A DNA stretch of 64,000 bases. It comes from Plasmopara viticola (taxonomy: Eukaryota > Oomycota > Peronosporomycetes > Peronosporales > Peronosporaceae). The stretch is from positions 1,426,001-1,490,000 of the forward strand of contig MBPM02000009.1 in the NCBI GenBank assembly GCA_001695595.3. The letters are read 5' to 3'. The notes under the pieces were generated by a model that had not been told where the DNA came from, made no database searches, and saw only the letters and a program-made list of their open reading frames with translations. A program made the position numbers and the translations under genes. Of the stretch, positions 22,661-34,300 are shown piece by piece (within the stretch, counting starts at the first letter, position 1; every line of letters begins with the position of its first letter).

Positions 22661-25600
22661 ATGAGCAGCAGAAAGACGATAGGTAGTGACGAATTAGATT
22701 TTTTTGAGTTTAAATGGTAAAAGGGAGGAAGTACTATGTGTCGTAAAAGAAGCGCTGCAACCATGTTTAATACCTCGATTGTTCAGCTAGTCATACGTCA
22801 GAGCTACAATTTTTTTTAATTAATCCCTGCAAACAGAAAGCTGAAAAGAATCTTGTCTCTTTGAACACGGCGTGCAGCGCTTAAACTGACCAACAAGCAA
22901 CGAATGCACAAATGGAGCCTGATTGATGCTATGGCTTTAGCCACATTCAAGTTTTTGTTCTCAGAAGCTCACCATATACCGAAATAATAAACAAAACTCG
23001 AGGACTACCCAACGGTTCCCATATTAGCGTAAAGATCGGTTGTCCGAGAAAAAGGGTCGATTTTTGCCATTTTTCAATTAGCCTTGTTGTGAATTTTTTG
23101 GTAGTAAGCAAATTACAGTTGGGAAAAATGTACGAAAATAATAGTTGCATCCCATAGCCAAAATAGCTACCAATTGCAGATTAAACTACCTCGGGCAATT
23201 GATCATAAAGCTTTAAAAAAACATTGGTACTTAGCGACACTCTCGATACTTTATACTCTGGTGGTAGTTTGGTCTTCTTATATGGTTGTAGGACCCAAAC
23301 ATGTGCTTACCTCCGCACCTATTTTTTGAAATGATGACCATCAAAAACGGTTTGGTGTTTAGTACTGGATGTACTTGATTGTAAGATGGCTAGGATTGCA
23401 GTTGACAGTGCTAGTATCCAAGATATATCAGGCAAAATAAAAAGCAATGTCTGCGTGAGCATAGAAACAGCATGGCAATATTAGGTATAAAAATTGTTTA
23501 AGCTAGCATTGTGCTACTCGATGTTGATGAGATCGATGGATTCAATGCAGCTGCAGCAGTCGACAGCAGCAGAGAGGGGGCCAGATTGACGATGGCGTAT
23601 AATGGGTTACGACGGTCTTTTTGAGGGCGTAGAATAATTGGCGGAAATCTAATTTGGTTCCGCTCGTCAACATTGCTAAGCCAAGTCATATATTTAAGGT
23701 GCACGCTCAGCTTACTTTCGGTCATTCGCGCACATTTGATTTAGCGACGACCCGCGTGGCGCCTAACACCTTGGAGCACGCAGTCGCCGCCGAAACAGTC
23801 ATCGGGACGATGGAATACACCCTTCCGGTATGTACTCTATTATCTTTCGCATAAAACACCTTTGGTGGTATATCTAAATCGAAAATTCCGTGGCGAGCAA
23901 CCAAAAGCTAGGGTTCCCGGGTCCTATAGATGTATAATAGGACTGAGGTTTAGCGTTCTTTGACATACTTGTAATTAATGACACTTCATTCTTAGCGAAT
24001 ATTTATTGTGATTTGATTAGGAAAAAGCATGTGTGAAAAATTCCAAAGAGCAGCAGCTTTCGTACGTGTTCGAATCTATCCGTTTTAGCATACAACATGT
24101 CATCAAACGCACGACAATATAAGAAAGTGAAGCAGGCAAAACAAGTGACGATGGAGTAAGTCCCGCATAGCTCGACCCTGGTCACGCGTGATATGCGGTG
24201 AGCGCTATCCACGATAAGTACTACTTTTTGTATTACGTGACACTCCACGTACATTGTCATAGCTTTGCTTATAATTTCATATTAAAAGCCCGCCATACCT
24301 CTCACGGCACGTAGCGAAAATCTTTTAACGACGCGCTGCTCAGTTAGCAAAAGTCAATTGCAAAGTTGCCAATATTTGCTGGATGCGTTGCTCACTTAGT
24401 AAAAGTCAGTAGCAATTTTCGCTACACTCCATGCAAAATTCAGCCATCTATGGGCAAAAGCACTAAGGATGAGGTCTTGATAGTGCACGTGAAGTGTTAC
24501 GTAGTGTACAAAGTGGCACTCGTCGTAAATCGCGTCTGCCGCATATAATGCTTACCCAAGGTCAAGCCATTTGGGGCTTACTCCTAGGCCTGTTCCCCGA
24601 TGGATTCAGTCAGAGCTATCATGCTGTATTCACTTTGCCCTTGATGTCTTGACTTAAAGCCAACCACGCCGTTCACAGCCTGCGCCAAGTGCTGCTTTCT
24701 ATAAGCACTGCTCATTGGCTCACGCGTTATTCATACCGGCGTATACATAGCCTTGAAGTTTGAGCATAAAATATGGTGCTCACAGCGCGCAGTGAGCCCA
24801 TTTTCTGCGAGTATTATTGATCAGTGGTTTACCTACCACTCCACGTAAAGTTTCTAAGCCCGTGCCAACTGCCTTGAATTTGAAACTAATTGCATCACCC
24901 GTGACATTCAGTGAGTGTCGTGTCTGGCGAACAGAGCTCAGTAGCTAACGTATTACTGATGTGCTTTTGCGTATAATGTTTCGTTTAAAACTAACTATGT
25001 GACAGATGATTTGTAGCAAGTGATTTGTCTAACATGCGCCATTTAGTGAGTTACTAGCCTCCCCACGCTTCAGATTCTTGTCATCGACATCATAAGCGTT
25101 CCTTTTAATTTCGCACAATTACTGTTTCGATTGAAAAAAAGACGCTTCTGCTTCCTAGCCGAAGTATATTCATACTTTTGTCTAAGCGCCACTTGGAAGA
25201 CATTGCTACTTGACCTTCAGCTGATTAAGGTGTCTAGTGGTGCAGCCGCGCCATGGGCTACCTCGCTTCACCACCAGAGACCAGACAGCTTTGTAACTAA
25301 CTAAAGTTAAGGAGACCAAAGTAAGGCTGGCCAACTCTTTTAAGTAATGACCCTACTTCTTAGTTAAGCCAACAGCATCAATACGGTGAATCGTCGACTG
25401 AAAATGTAAAGTTACTAGAAATTTTCAAAGCTTGTCAACTAGAATCTAGGCCTGTAAAAACCATTTTTGTTCTAATGATTAGTGCTCTTTGCGCATAAGA
25501 TCTGCTTGATCGTTTTACCTTCTTGAGGCTCAACAAAGCTTATATCTTCCCTATCAGGTCGCTCTGCGCCTAGTAGTAGGTCCCATATTGTCACACTTAA

Positions 25601-27260
25601 CTCTTTATTAAACCTTCACGATTTTGGCCCACTAGGAACTTAGAGCAAATTGCGTGAGGTCTCAGACGGCTGATCAAACGAGGGACTTCGAACCCCTAAA
25701 TCTAATGCACAAAAAGCAGGGGCACCCTAGCAGCAAACTACCCAGGTCAAACATCCACGGAGGCCTATATGCTAGCCAGAAGCTCGAATACTAGCCTTTT
25801 TTATCCGTTTAGCGAAGAGCTACGAAGATTAGGCCACCTGACGGGGTCCAGGTCTTTAATTTTTCTACCCGTGTCTATAGGTTGAGCTTGACAAGCAAGA
25901 ATATTCATGGCCTTCTCGAAGAGAATGAGTGTACACCTGAACATTTTTACTTATGTCGCGCTCGTTCGAAATTCGCCTTTAAATTCTGTGATGGCTACCT
26001 CTTCTAATTAAGGGTATCCGACCGCCCCGAAAGTTGTTCCCATTGATCATGGGGTGGACCAGCCTCTCATGTCTCGACAAAATCCACACGCAGACCCAGT
26101 TGGGCGGTAGAATCCTTGCGCCGGATATAATTTCAGCTTCCCTTAGGTACGTAACGCTGCCCTCACTCAAAGTGCGCATTCGCGACACCGCCTACTATGC
26201 TTGAGCACAGTCAAAAGCTCTCTTCGCTGCGTTGCATGGAACGCGCATCATGGTCATTTTGACCTTTCTGGCTCGAACAGACAAACCTCTCCGACTTTTC
26301 TTTAAAAGTGTGCACAGTTAGCGAAGCGGAGTTGGCTTGGGTAGGAAATCGCCCTCGGAGCTGACATCTCCGGCACAAACAAATCCATCACCTGATGTCA
26401 AAGGTGCTCCATCTAATAATCTTTTCTCATAAACAGCTTAAAGAACATGTTAATTGCGTTAAGTACATTCTTTTCGAAATTTGAACATTTTTAAAAGTGC
26501 CGAAATTTGCAAACGCTTAAAATGAGTGATTGTAATCTCATGAAGAATCACTTTTAGCGACTCAGGTATAGGTCGTACACATGTGCAGCCTCGTGTAGTA
26601 AGGCAGCAAAAGCTGAGTGAAAATTTGAAGCAGGTCTCTAATGTTCGTTCCATCCTAAGAATAAGTGCGCGTCGCAGATCGCTATCTGGCTGACGCCAAA
26701 AATTACGGTTGTTTCGATGCCTACTACATATTGTGTCAATTACGGTTATATTTACTAGCTCGCATTGTATCTCCTTTTAATATGCACAAGCACCGAATAG
26801 AAATTTGTAATGCGTGTCTGTCAGCTCTTTAAATTTTAATTTTGTTTATGATCTCTAGCACATCATTAACTTGTATCCCGTCATTTGATGTGTTAGCTGA
26901 TGTGACACATGTAGAAAAACTACAACCCGTTCCACCTCGTGTTTTTGCTCTTCTAGACTGGCTTAGTCCTGGTAAATTAAGGTTTTCAGGTGAAGCGTGC
27001 TTTTAGTTAAATGACTCCGCTATTTTATTTACTTGTTTATGATCCTCATTTTTTTACGACGGTGAACTTGGAGGTGCTTCTACCATTGTCAGATTAGTGT
27101 CGATATTTCATACTCGGTCGAATTGTTTAATTGGTTGACAATCAGTTAGTTACATAGCCGGTAATTCCTGCTGTTGGAGAAACCAAAGCTACGAGAAAAT
27201 CCCTGCCAAAAAGATTGTCTAGCTCCACCATCCTGACATCCTTCGTCGCTTGAAGTATCA
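22661..27260. other. Repeat desert, no gene recognised
   Basis: About 4.6 kb of AT-rich sequence with only short frames. It contains an inverted-repeat pair at 24181-24260 and 24478-24550 (listed separately) and local near-tandem copies of a 'GCTGCTCA.TTAG.AAAAGTCA' segment at about 24337 and 24389. A T-loop-like string (GACTTCGAACCCC, 25683) is not backed by a cloverleaf. Confidence 0.5.
24181..24550. repeat. Diverged inverted repeat pair
   Basis: The reverse complement of 24181-24260 and the plus strand 24478-24550 share an ordered series: TACGTGGAGTGTCACGTA / CACGTGAAGTGTTACGTA, TACAAA, and CACCGCATAT / TGCCGCATAT. I estimate about three-quarters identity by eye. The arms are roughly 220 bases apart. 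Confidence 0.6.
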
Positions 27261-27264
27261 TTTT

Positions 27265-27880
27265 TTGTCAGCTCTTGATAAATGTCTTTCAATATCCTTA
27301 CATTAATCTCAATCTTTATCATTCTATCAGTAATAAAGAATTCGCCAAAATTTGAGCGATTTTTGTGATCTGATGATGTATTCCTTTTGTACATTCTGCC
27401 GTCTGTAGCTTATCATAGTCCAATGTCACATGTCGTGCTGATTACTCTTTCTGCTTATCCTAAGCGCAATCGAGATCTTTAATGTACTTCAATGCATTTC
27501 CTTTGTATTGATCTTGATTTGAGAAAATACTGCCCGCTAAACGACGCATTTACACTTAAAAAAACGATACAATGTGTCTATATGTTGAGACATATAGACA
27601 CGATGTATCGATTTTTTAATTTTTGCTTACATTTCATTGCTGATGGCTTCAAATTACATTCACAAAGGGTTTTCGCATGCTTTGCAGTAAAGCATGAGAT
27701 CAAGCTTCTTTAAAAGCACTACCACTTGCTGATTTTGTCACGAGAAAAGCTAGCCCTTTCAATCCGAAAAAACACCAACTGTTTTGACGGCAGTAAAACT
27801 GCTCGATAGAAAATCACCTCTAATGTGTCATATCATATTAATAACAATTTTCGCTCTCTTCTATTGCTCTCCAGCAATTA
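27265..27880 (+). repeat. Diverged dispersed repeat, copy A
   Basis: Four blocks occur in the same order as in copy B (30695-31320): ATGTCTTTCAATATCCTTAC, then GTCTGTAGCTTATCATAGTC, then AAAATACTGCCCGCTA, then TTTTGACGGCAGTAAAACTG. The two copies are offset by about 3.4 kb in the same orientation. They could be old long terminal repeats or two members of a dispersed family. The open frame at 27784-28005 inside copy A looks like low-complexity hydrophobic noise. Confidence 0.65.
27556..27619. repeat. 64-base near-perfect foldback
   Basis: A 30-base arm (27556-27585) and a 30-base arm (27590-27619) pair at 27 of 30 positions across a 4-base loop TGAG. The central 12 bp, GTGTCTATATGT and ACATATAGACAC, are perfect. 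It lies inside dispersed repeat copy A. Copy B has a single degraded version (ATATGGACACATTGTAC), without the second arm. Confidence 0.9.
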
Positions 27881-28009
27881 AAACGTACATGGCGCAAAAA
27901 TCAGCAGTCTGGATTTCCGAAAATTTCTTTTTTCTAAGTAGCTACTATAAGTTACTTATTCTCGCTCTCACTTGTCTAGCCGGATTTAGCATAATGACAA
28001 TTTGATGGC

Positions 28010-30690
28010 GGACACACCAAGGTGAAATTTGCATTATCGCACGGAGCGATACTTGTTGCGATCACCTTTAACCTTTAGGTTTTGCCTCTGACATACCTTA
28101 CGACCTAGGCGATCCAGCTGCCGAGTATGCAATGCAGAATTGGCGATCGAATCAGCCAAGCTAGGCTTGAGTGCCGGCTAATACCGTGATAGATCAGGTG
28201 ACCAGCATCGTCAGAATATAAACGCTTTGGCACAATTATCGAAGTCTATTCCAGTTAGGAATCGAGAGAAACGGGCGCTACGTATGCAAATTGTGGCCTT
28301 TTTGGCTGCACGTTGGTTTATAATCCATAGACGTGTTCGAAATTAAGGTCTTTACTCTTGGTTTGAACAATGCTGAAGCCGAGAAAATTACAAGGTATGT
28401 ACGAGCGCAAATCATGCTTCAGACCCACAAACGTGAAAACTTAGCTCCACGTCTTATTCCCAAGAGAGTCACCCAAACTCAGAATAGGCTATTCGACTGA
28501 AACATAGTGGTAACAAAAACCAAAAGTATCGTTAGACCGTCTTTCTCTTTTCGGCATATCAAATGTCGCGAAAAAAAACTGCACAAGATTTTATGGGGGT
28601 CTAGAAGCGCGCGAGTAGTCGTCTAACAATTGAGATAAAACAGTTGCTATTTTTGGAGTATATTGCGCTCATAAATGCTACGCGGTGAATGCTCTTCGAT
28701 AAAGCTTGCGGCGCGCGAAGCAGATGAACAAACTGCTGGAATACTTTGCTTTCGTTGATCATCTTCAGGAAACTTTCTCGTAAAATCTGTTGTTCGGTGA
28801 GTGAGTGGACCTATCACGTATTGATGAAATGCGTCAGTGCCGGCGGTGGGTGAGTCACACACTGCATTGATAAGTTTGGCCACTGCACCTTATAAATTCA
28901 GAGAATTGTGCGGAGGGTTGTCACTTTTACTTCAACCTTCCTCGCTCCTTGTCTCCAGTATCGGCAACCTTACAAATAGAGTATCTCAGATACCCTAATG
29001 TTAGTCCGGCATTTTCTATAAATTCTGGCGACGGGACTATTCTTTTAAGCTCTGGATGATTTAGCTGGTTCGACAGCGTGGTTTTTCATCTGAGGCCTCT
29101 TAGCAACATTAGCAAACAAAGCCTAAAAAAAGTTTCCAGAGCTCCCGTGTTACTTCTTGTCATACTCATCAACTGAAAGCGGAGAGGTCTGCATATCAAC
29201 AGATCAAGTCGAGCTACAGGTGCACCACCATACCGCCGCGGTGGAGTGAGCACTCCCATAGCCAGGTTTAACGTAGCGGCTGGCTGGCGGGTACCGTCTT
29301 ACGTATCACAAGTGCCTCTATTGAGGTAGGCGTGAGGAAGAATTATTATAACTTCTGTAGTACCTGGTACAATTATTGTGATACGTGGTCAAGCAAATTC
29401 GTGTGAGTGAAGTATATCGATCTCGTGGACGCTGTACCATAACTAGAGTAGAAGTCTGTACATAGTTCGGGTCTCTACACAAAATCCGATTTTAAGTCAC
29501 TCCGCAAGAGGCTTTAAGATAATTGTAGATCGTATAACCATCAAATAATAGAGAGTGCAAACGCCTTGTTCATTTTTGTAAGGACCAATCGTATACGCAC
29601 TTCTGTACCTCTCGCATACTAAGCAAGTACTTCATCATCTGAGAAAGTACCGACATGACAAGCCACATAAATTAATATCGGCTTAGAATTGAGCTTAGCA
29701 TATTGATAAAATCACGTATGAACAGCTTAAACAGCTGTGTGAAGCGATTAAGCATTGAAAAATGAGTGATCGCTCAAGACATGAAGCTATACATCAGTTC
29801 TTTATATAGGACGTACAGTCTGAACATTATCTTAGAGCACAAGCTCTCATCCGACGTCTCTCCAAAACGGCCCCAAACAATCCATCAAGCACCATTATAG
29901 CAAAAGCCATAAGGAAATGTTTATGTGACCGACCGAGGGCTGTATAGCTGAGATCCCTCAGTAGCCATTATTACAAATTATTCTCTCGGTTAGCTAGGAG
30001 TCCAAGGTGCACTGTGTGAGTAAGAGCTCGTAAGCTCTACGAGCGCCGCTTCATTACAATGAATAATTTACCCAAATCTTCTTAAAGCTCGGAAATTATG
30101 CGCGAGGCCCACAAAGTCGAAAATCTATACATTAACTAACAACAAAGGACGCGCTTCTAACTAAAAGCAGTATTGCTCAAGACGCCACGCGATCAAAATA
30201 GGATTGCAGATCGGGAAAGAGATATGAAAATAGAAACAACAAAAGTTTTTTTTTTCAGATATATGCTTGCCCTTGACTCTATACTTACACCGATGATCTA
30301 GGTCGTAGAACGTAGACCACGCGGTGAGATATAAACAGTAATAGCCAAGATTTTTTCATTATCCCTTTCTACATCGATGCATTAAATTTTCAGATTTAAA
30401 CACGGCATCATTGAAATTCTCAGCATACTTTGAAGCTAAAGGTGACGACAAATATGTCCGAAAAGGTCCTTTCAGCCCAAGAGATCTCAAAAAAATGCTA
30501 AATATGAGCAGAACGATGAAGACTCTCTGTTTTCCGACGTGCAAAACGCTGACAGTTTTTATTGTCTCGATTTATGTAATGCCCACAGTAGATGAACTTT
30601 TGACCGTTATGGCCCTGTTGTCATTCTTGCAAGCAATTTAATCTGCCTCAACATACAGGTCCAACTCAGAAATAAACTTCTGACAAAATT
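28010..30690. other. Repeat desert, no gene recognised
   Basis: Between the two dispersed repeat copies. Only short frames are present (for example minus 28647-28883), none with recognisable motifs. If the flanking copies are old long terminal repeats this would be the decayed internal region. Confidence 0.4.
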
Positions 30691-30694
30691 TGCG

Positions 30695-31320
30695 TTTTTT
30701 AACTTTCAATGAATGTCTTTCAGTATCCTTACATAATTCTATAAATGTGAAAAGATTTAATAAAAATGGAGATCCCACCGCACCTGATCGTCTCTTTTTA
30801 TGTTATTCTGACGTTGTTTTTCCATGTCTGTTTTGACGTCTGTAGTTCATCATAGTCCAATGCCACATGTTCTGCTGATCACTCTATTTACCGCCCACGT
30901 GGTCATCTTCATAACACTCATATAGCAAGATCTAGCTCCAAATCGTGCGTGATGCTTTGCCTCTGTAGTACTATCAATTGAGCAAAATACCGTCCGCTAG
31001 ATGGCAAAACACTCAGTCTAGAAATATGGACACATTGTACTATTTGTAAATTGTGTCTTCCTTTTCATTTTCGGATTTTCTATTTTTCAGCTCTATCATC
31101 TTTCACGGTAGAGCTAAAGATCAACCTTTTCTTAGTGCGCTGCATATTGCCAATCTGACACATGGAAATTTGCAATCTGGACTCAAAACATTTTCACCTG
31201 TTTTTGGCGGCAGTAATGCTGCTGGACCGAAAAATCTTCCTAAATGTACCATCTGCTTACTCATTTTAGCTATAACCTTCATACTCTCTTATACAAGCCT
31301 CTGGTATTTTAAAATGTAGA
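30695..31320 (+). repeat. Diverged dispersed repeat, copy B
   Basis: Partner of copy A: ATGTCTTTCAGTATCCTTAC, GTCTGTAGTTCATCATAGTC, AAAATACCGTCCGCTA and TTTTTGGCGGCAGTAATGCTG occur in the same order and orientation, with insertions and deletions between the blocks. Confidence 0.65.
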
Positions 31321-34300
31321 CGTCACGATTGTTAGCGTTCTCGATTTTCGAAATTCTTCTATTTTATGTACTTACATTTGACTTCTCCCCTATACTTTTG
31401 AAACAGTATACGGGTCATATTCCCTAGCACTTTTAGACACCATACTATATTCTGTTAGGCTGTTTCTACATCATGACACGTCCCAAGACTTCTTTTGGTA
31501 ATGCTTGGTCATGTTTGTGTCTACAAGATATCCTCAGCTTCAGTTAATTAAGCCTTTTAATTTCGAGTTGTTATCCTTCTTTGTCCTTTGATCTAGCACC
31601 TACCATCTTATTTTTTTGTCCACAAAGCCCCTACTGGCTGTTCCTGACACTTTTGTCGCACAAGATTTATAATGCGTAAAACTTGAATGCGTTGGGTATT
31701 CCCCAAGTAGATTAGGCGAAAATGCTGATGGCGAAAAGAAGAATATAATATAAACATTGCAAAAAAAAATGTGACTGAGGTTTGAGCAGCGCAAATGACT
31801 CTGATCGATTAAGCAATCGCTTCCATGTCTTCAGACCTATTTCCAAGATTTTATAACGAAAAGATCAGGGCATGAGCAAACGCTCAAAAAAGCAGGGGTG
31901 TCGGCGCGTCGAGCGGTTTGACCTTTCCGGATATGATTCACCGAAGGTATGTTAACTTGAAAGAAGAAAAAACTATCTTTTTGTAAGCATGACCGCAAAT
32001 CAATCTAGTACACGAACCTGAACGCTGAAGAAAATCAGCAATAAGACACTATATCAAGCATGATACTGGTATACCTCGACAAGGAACATGCTTTCAGATT
32101 AGAAAATTTGGATGAGTTGAGAGAACATCCAAAATATGTGGAGACGCTAGTCGGCTTGTCATTTTTTAAGTGTTGCGATCTATACGTCCTTTTTTGACAG
32201 CCAAGCTTATGTAGTAAATTGGACAATTTATAGGTGAGTCAATTTTAACAAGGTTTTTAGTGGTCGAAGTATTGCATATCAATCAAATAATATTAGGTTC
32301 ATCAGTTAAATGTGTCGAATAAGTTTTTAATGCCCGCTGTTTTGTATACTGAAAGCCGAATTCGCTATCGCCCCGATGGTACGACACCTTGATCAAATTC
32401 AGCTTAAGTCTACGTTAGTACTCCTTGATTTTGGCTGCGTTAAGGCGACATCCTGACACTACGTTTATGCAAAAAGCATTTACTAGCAAAGCAAACTATA
32501 ATAAAGTCTAAAATCTTTGCTGCCCTGAACATGGCTTTTATAAATTTGTGCGTTGGGGATTCGCTTCGCTTCAAAGTGCTGCTGGCCTTGGCTTTAAGAA
32601 GCGTCAAAGACGGCTGCTATTGTATCGGCCTTCCGTCTTTTTCATGAAGAGTCAGCGGATTTGCACGACCGAATCTTTGCGCTTGTGATTGCTCTCATGG
32701 TTTCCCTGGCAACCAACTCGTAGCATCTAAAGAGCGACCCACGTTGTTAAGGAAAGAATACTATTCATCAAAGGTCAAGCCAATAGCGTAACAGATTAAT
32801 TAATCGTCGCTAAGTTCAGTGCAACGTCGCGAAATTGCGTCAAAAAGTCGCTTTCTTTCATTTCGAGCTCCTGGCTTGGACTACCGCGCACAATGCACAC
32901 CTCTATCCTCTCTACTTTACGTACAATGCGTGGTTGCTATTGGCATACATGTTATGGTTGTAGAGCGCGAGTACAACGCTTATAAGGTGTCTGTAACCTT
33001 AAGACTTATTTGAGTCGGCAAGTCTTGAGTCACGTAATGCCTTTTTGCACACGTTACAGTGTGTGTCAAAATTGTCTTGGAAGATGGATGTTGGACGCCG
33101 ATACGTACTTTTCTACCTCCGTAAAATATCTAACGGAACAACATATCATTTGCTCGAAACTTTAAGCTTCATTGCTATTTGGAATTTAACTCTTTTTAAT
33201 TTATACGAAAGCATTGTTGCACACATGTCGTATCGTCGCCAGAACTTATCAGAACAATTGACTTCAACCCCATAGATGGATCGTAGATTTCGTGTTTTTC
33301 AGGTAGACTTGCTATGTCAAATATACTGAGCCGACTTCTTTCAAGTTCTGATATTTATTTCCGCAGAGACAGGTATTAGAGCAGCGACTTCAAAAAAATA
33401 TCTTACTAGTCTTTAAAAAGGATCTGTGCTTAGCGGGACTAAATGTGTCTTAAGCTTATCATAGAGAGGAAGTAGATACTATGCATTGTTGAGTGCAAAT
33501 TCAACTATATATGCCTTGTCTATTCACGTATGTGGCACCTCAGCGCACATGCTGCTCAGTGTGTCTTTAAGTACGCAAGCGGAACTGAGTGTGTCTCAGG
33601 CCAATCGTACTAAGCATTGTTGGGTGCAAATTCAAATATATATGTCTTGTCTATTTACGTATGTGGCACCTCAGCACACATGCTGCTCAGTGTGTGTTTG
33701 AGCATATATGAGCCTTTTTCGCCGAACTTTTTATATGATGATGGCCTGGTGTTGACTCCAGCAAGCGAATATAGAAAAAGGAACAGATCATCTAGAAGGC
33801 CTAGATATCTCCCCGATAGCATCATATGTGATAGGCTTTAATTACTAGATACCCTGTTCATAAAGAACTAAATCATTGCAGGAAATATGAAAGTGTATAG
33901 ACGCACGATAACCGTGCTGACACTAATTTCCAACTCTCAAGCTTTTTATGTTTTGACAGCCCGCAGGTACTAATAAGAGCTGTAAAGGAACCGATAAGTA
34001 ATCCACGGGCTCGACCCATCGGCGGGTCTCACAGGTTCTCACTTACCTTGGAATCTAGTTGTACGCGCGGAGCCTCACATGCGTTGTAAGGACCAAAAAT
34101 CTTTTCATCGGACTAGATGAATGCTGATTCAACAATCGCGCACTTAAGGAGTATATCGTACTGAATGCTTTCGTAACCAAGAGCAACAATTTTACGAGTG
34201 ATTCTTTAGTGGAGCAATTCGTCTACCCGCTCATTGTGATACAGCTGCGATCGTGGTCGATTGGTTATTTACTTGACTTTAATAGTTTTGCCCACGATCA

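Noticed and set aside
25660..25720. tRNA-like T-loop string GACTTCGAACCCC
   Set aside because: No acceptor stem, anticodon arm or intragenic A-box at the right distance was found.
27784..28005. Small membrane protein
   Set aside because: Hydrophobic frame inside a diverged repeat whose other copy does not preserve the reading frame.
31053..31319. Small membrane protein in the second repeat copy
   Set aside because: Same reason; the similarity between copies is at DNA block level and not at protein level.
33483..33704. CRISPR-like or satellite array
   Set aside because: Only two copies, with a spacer of 40 bases and a eukaryotic context.
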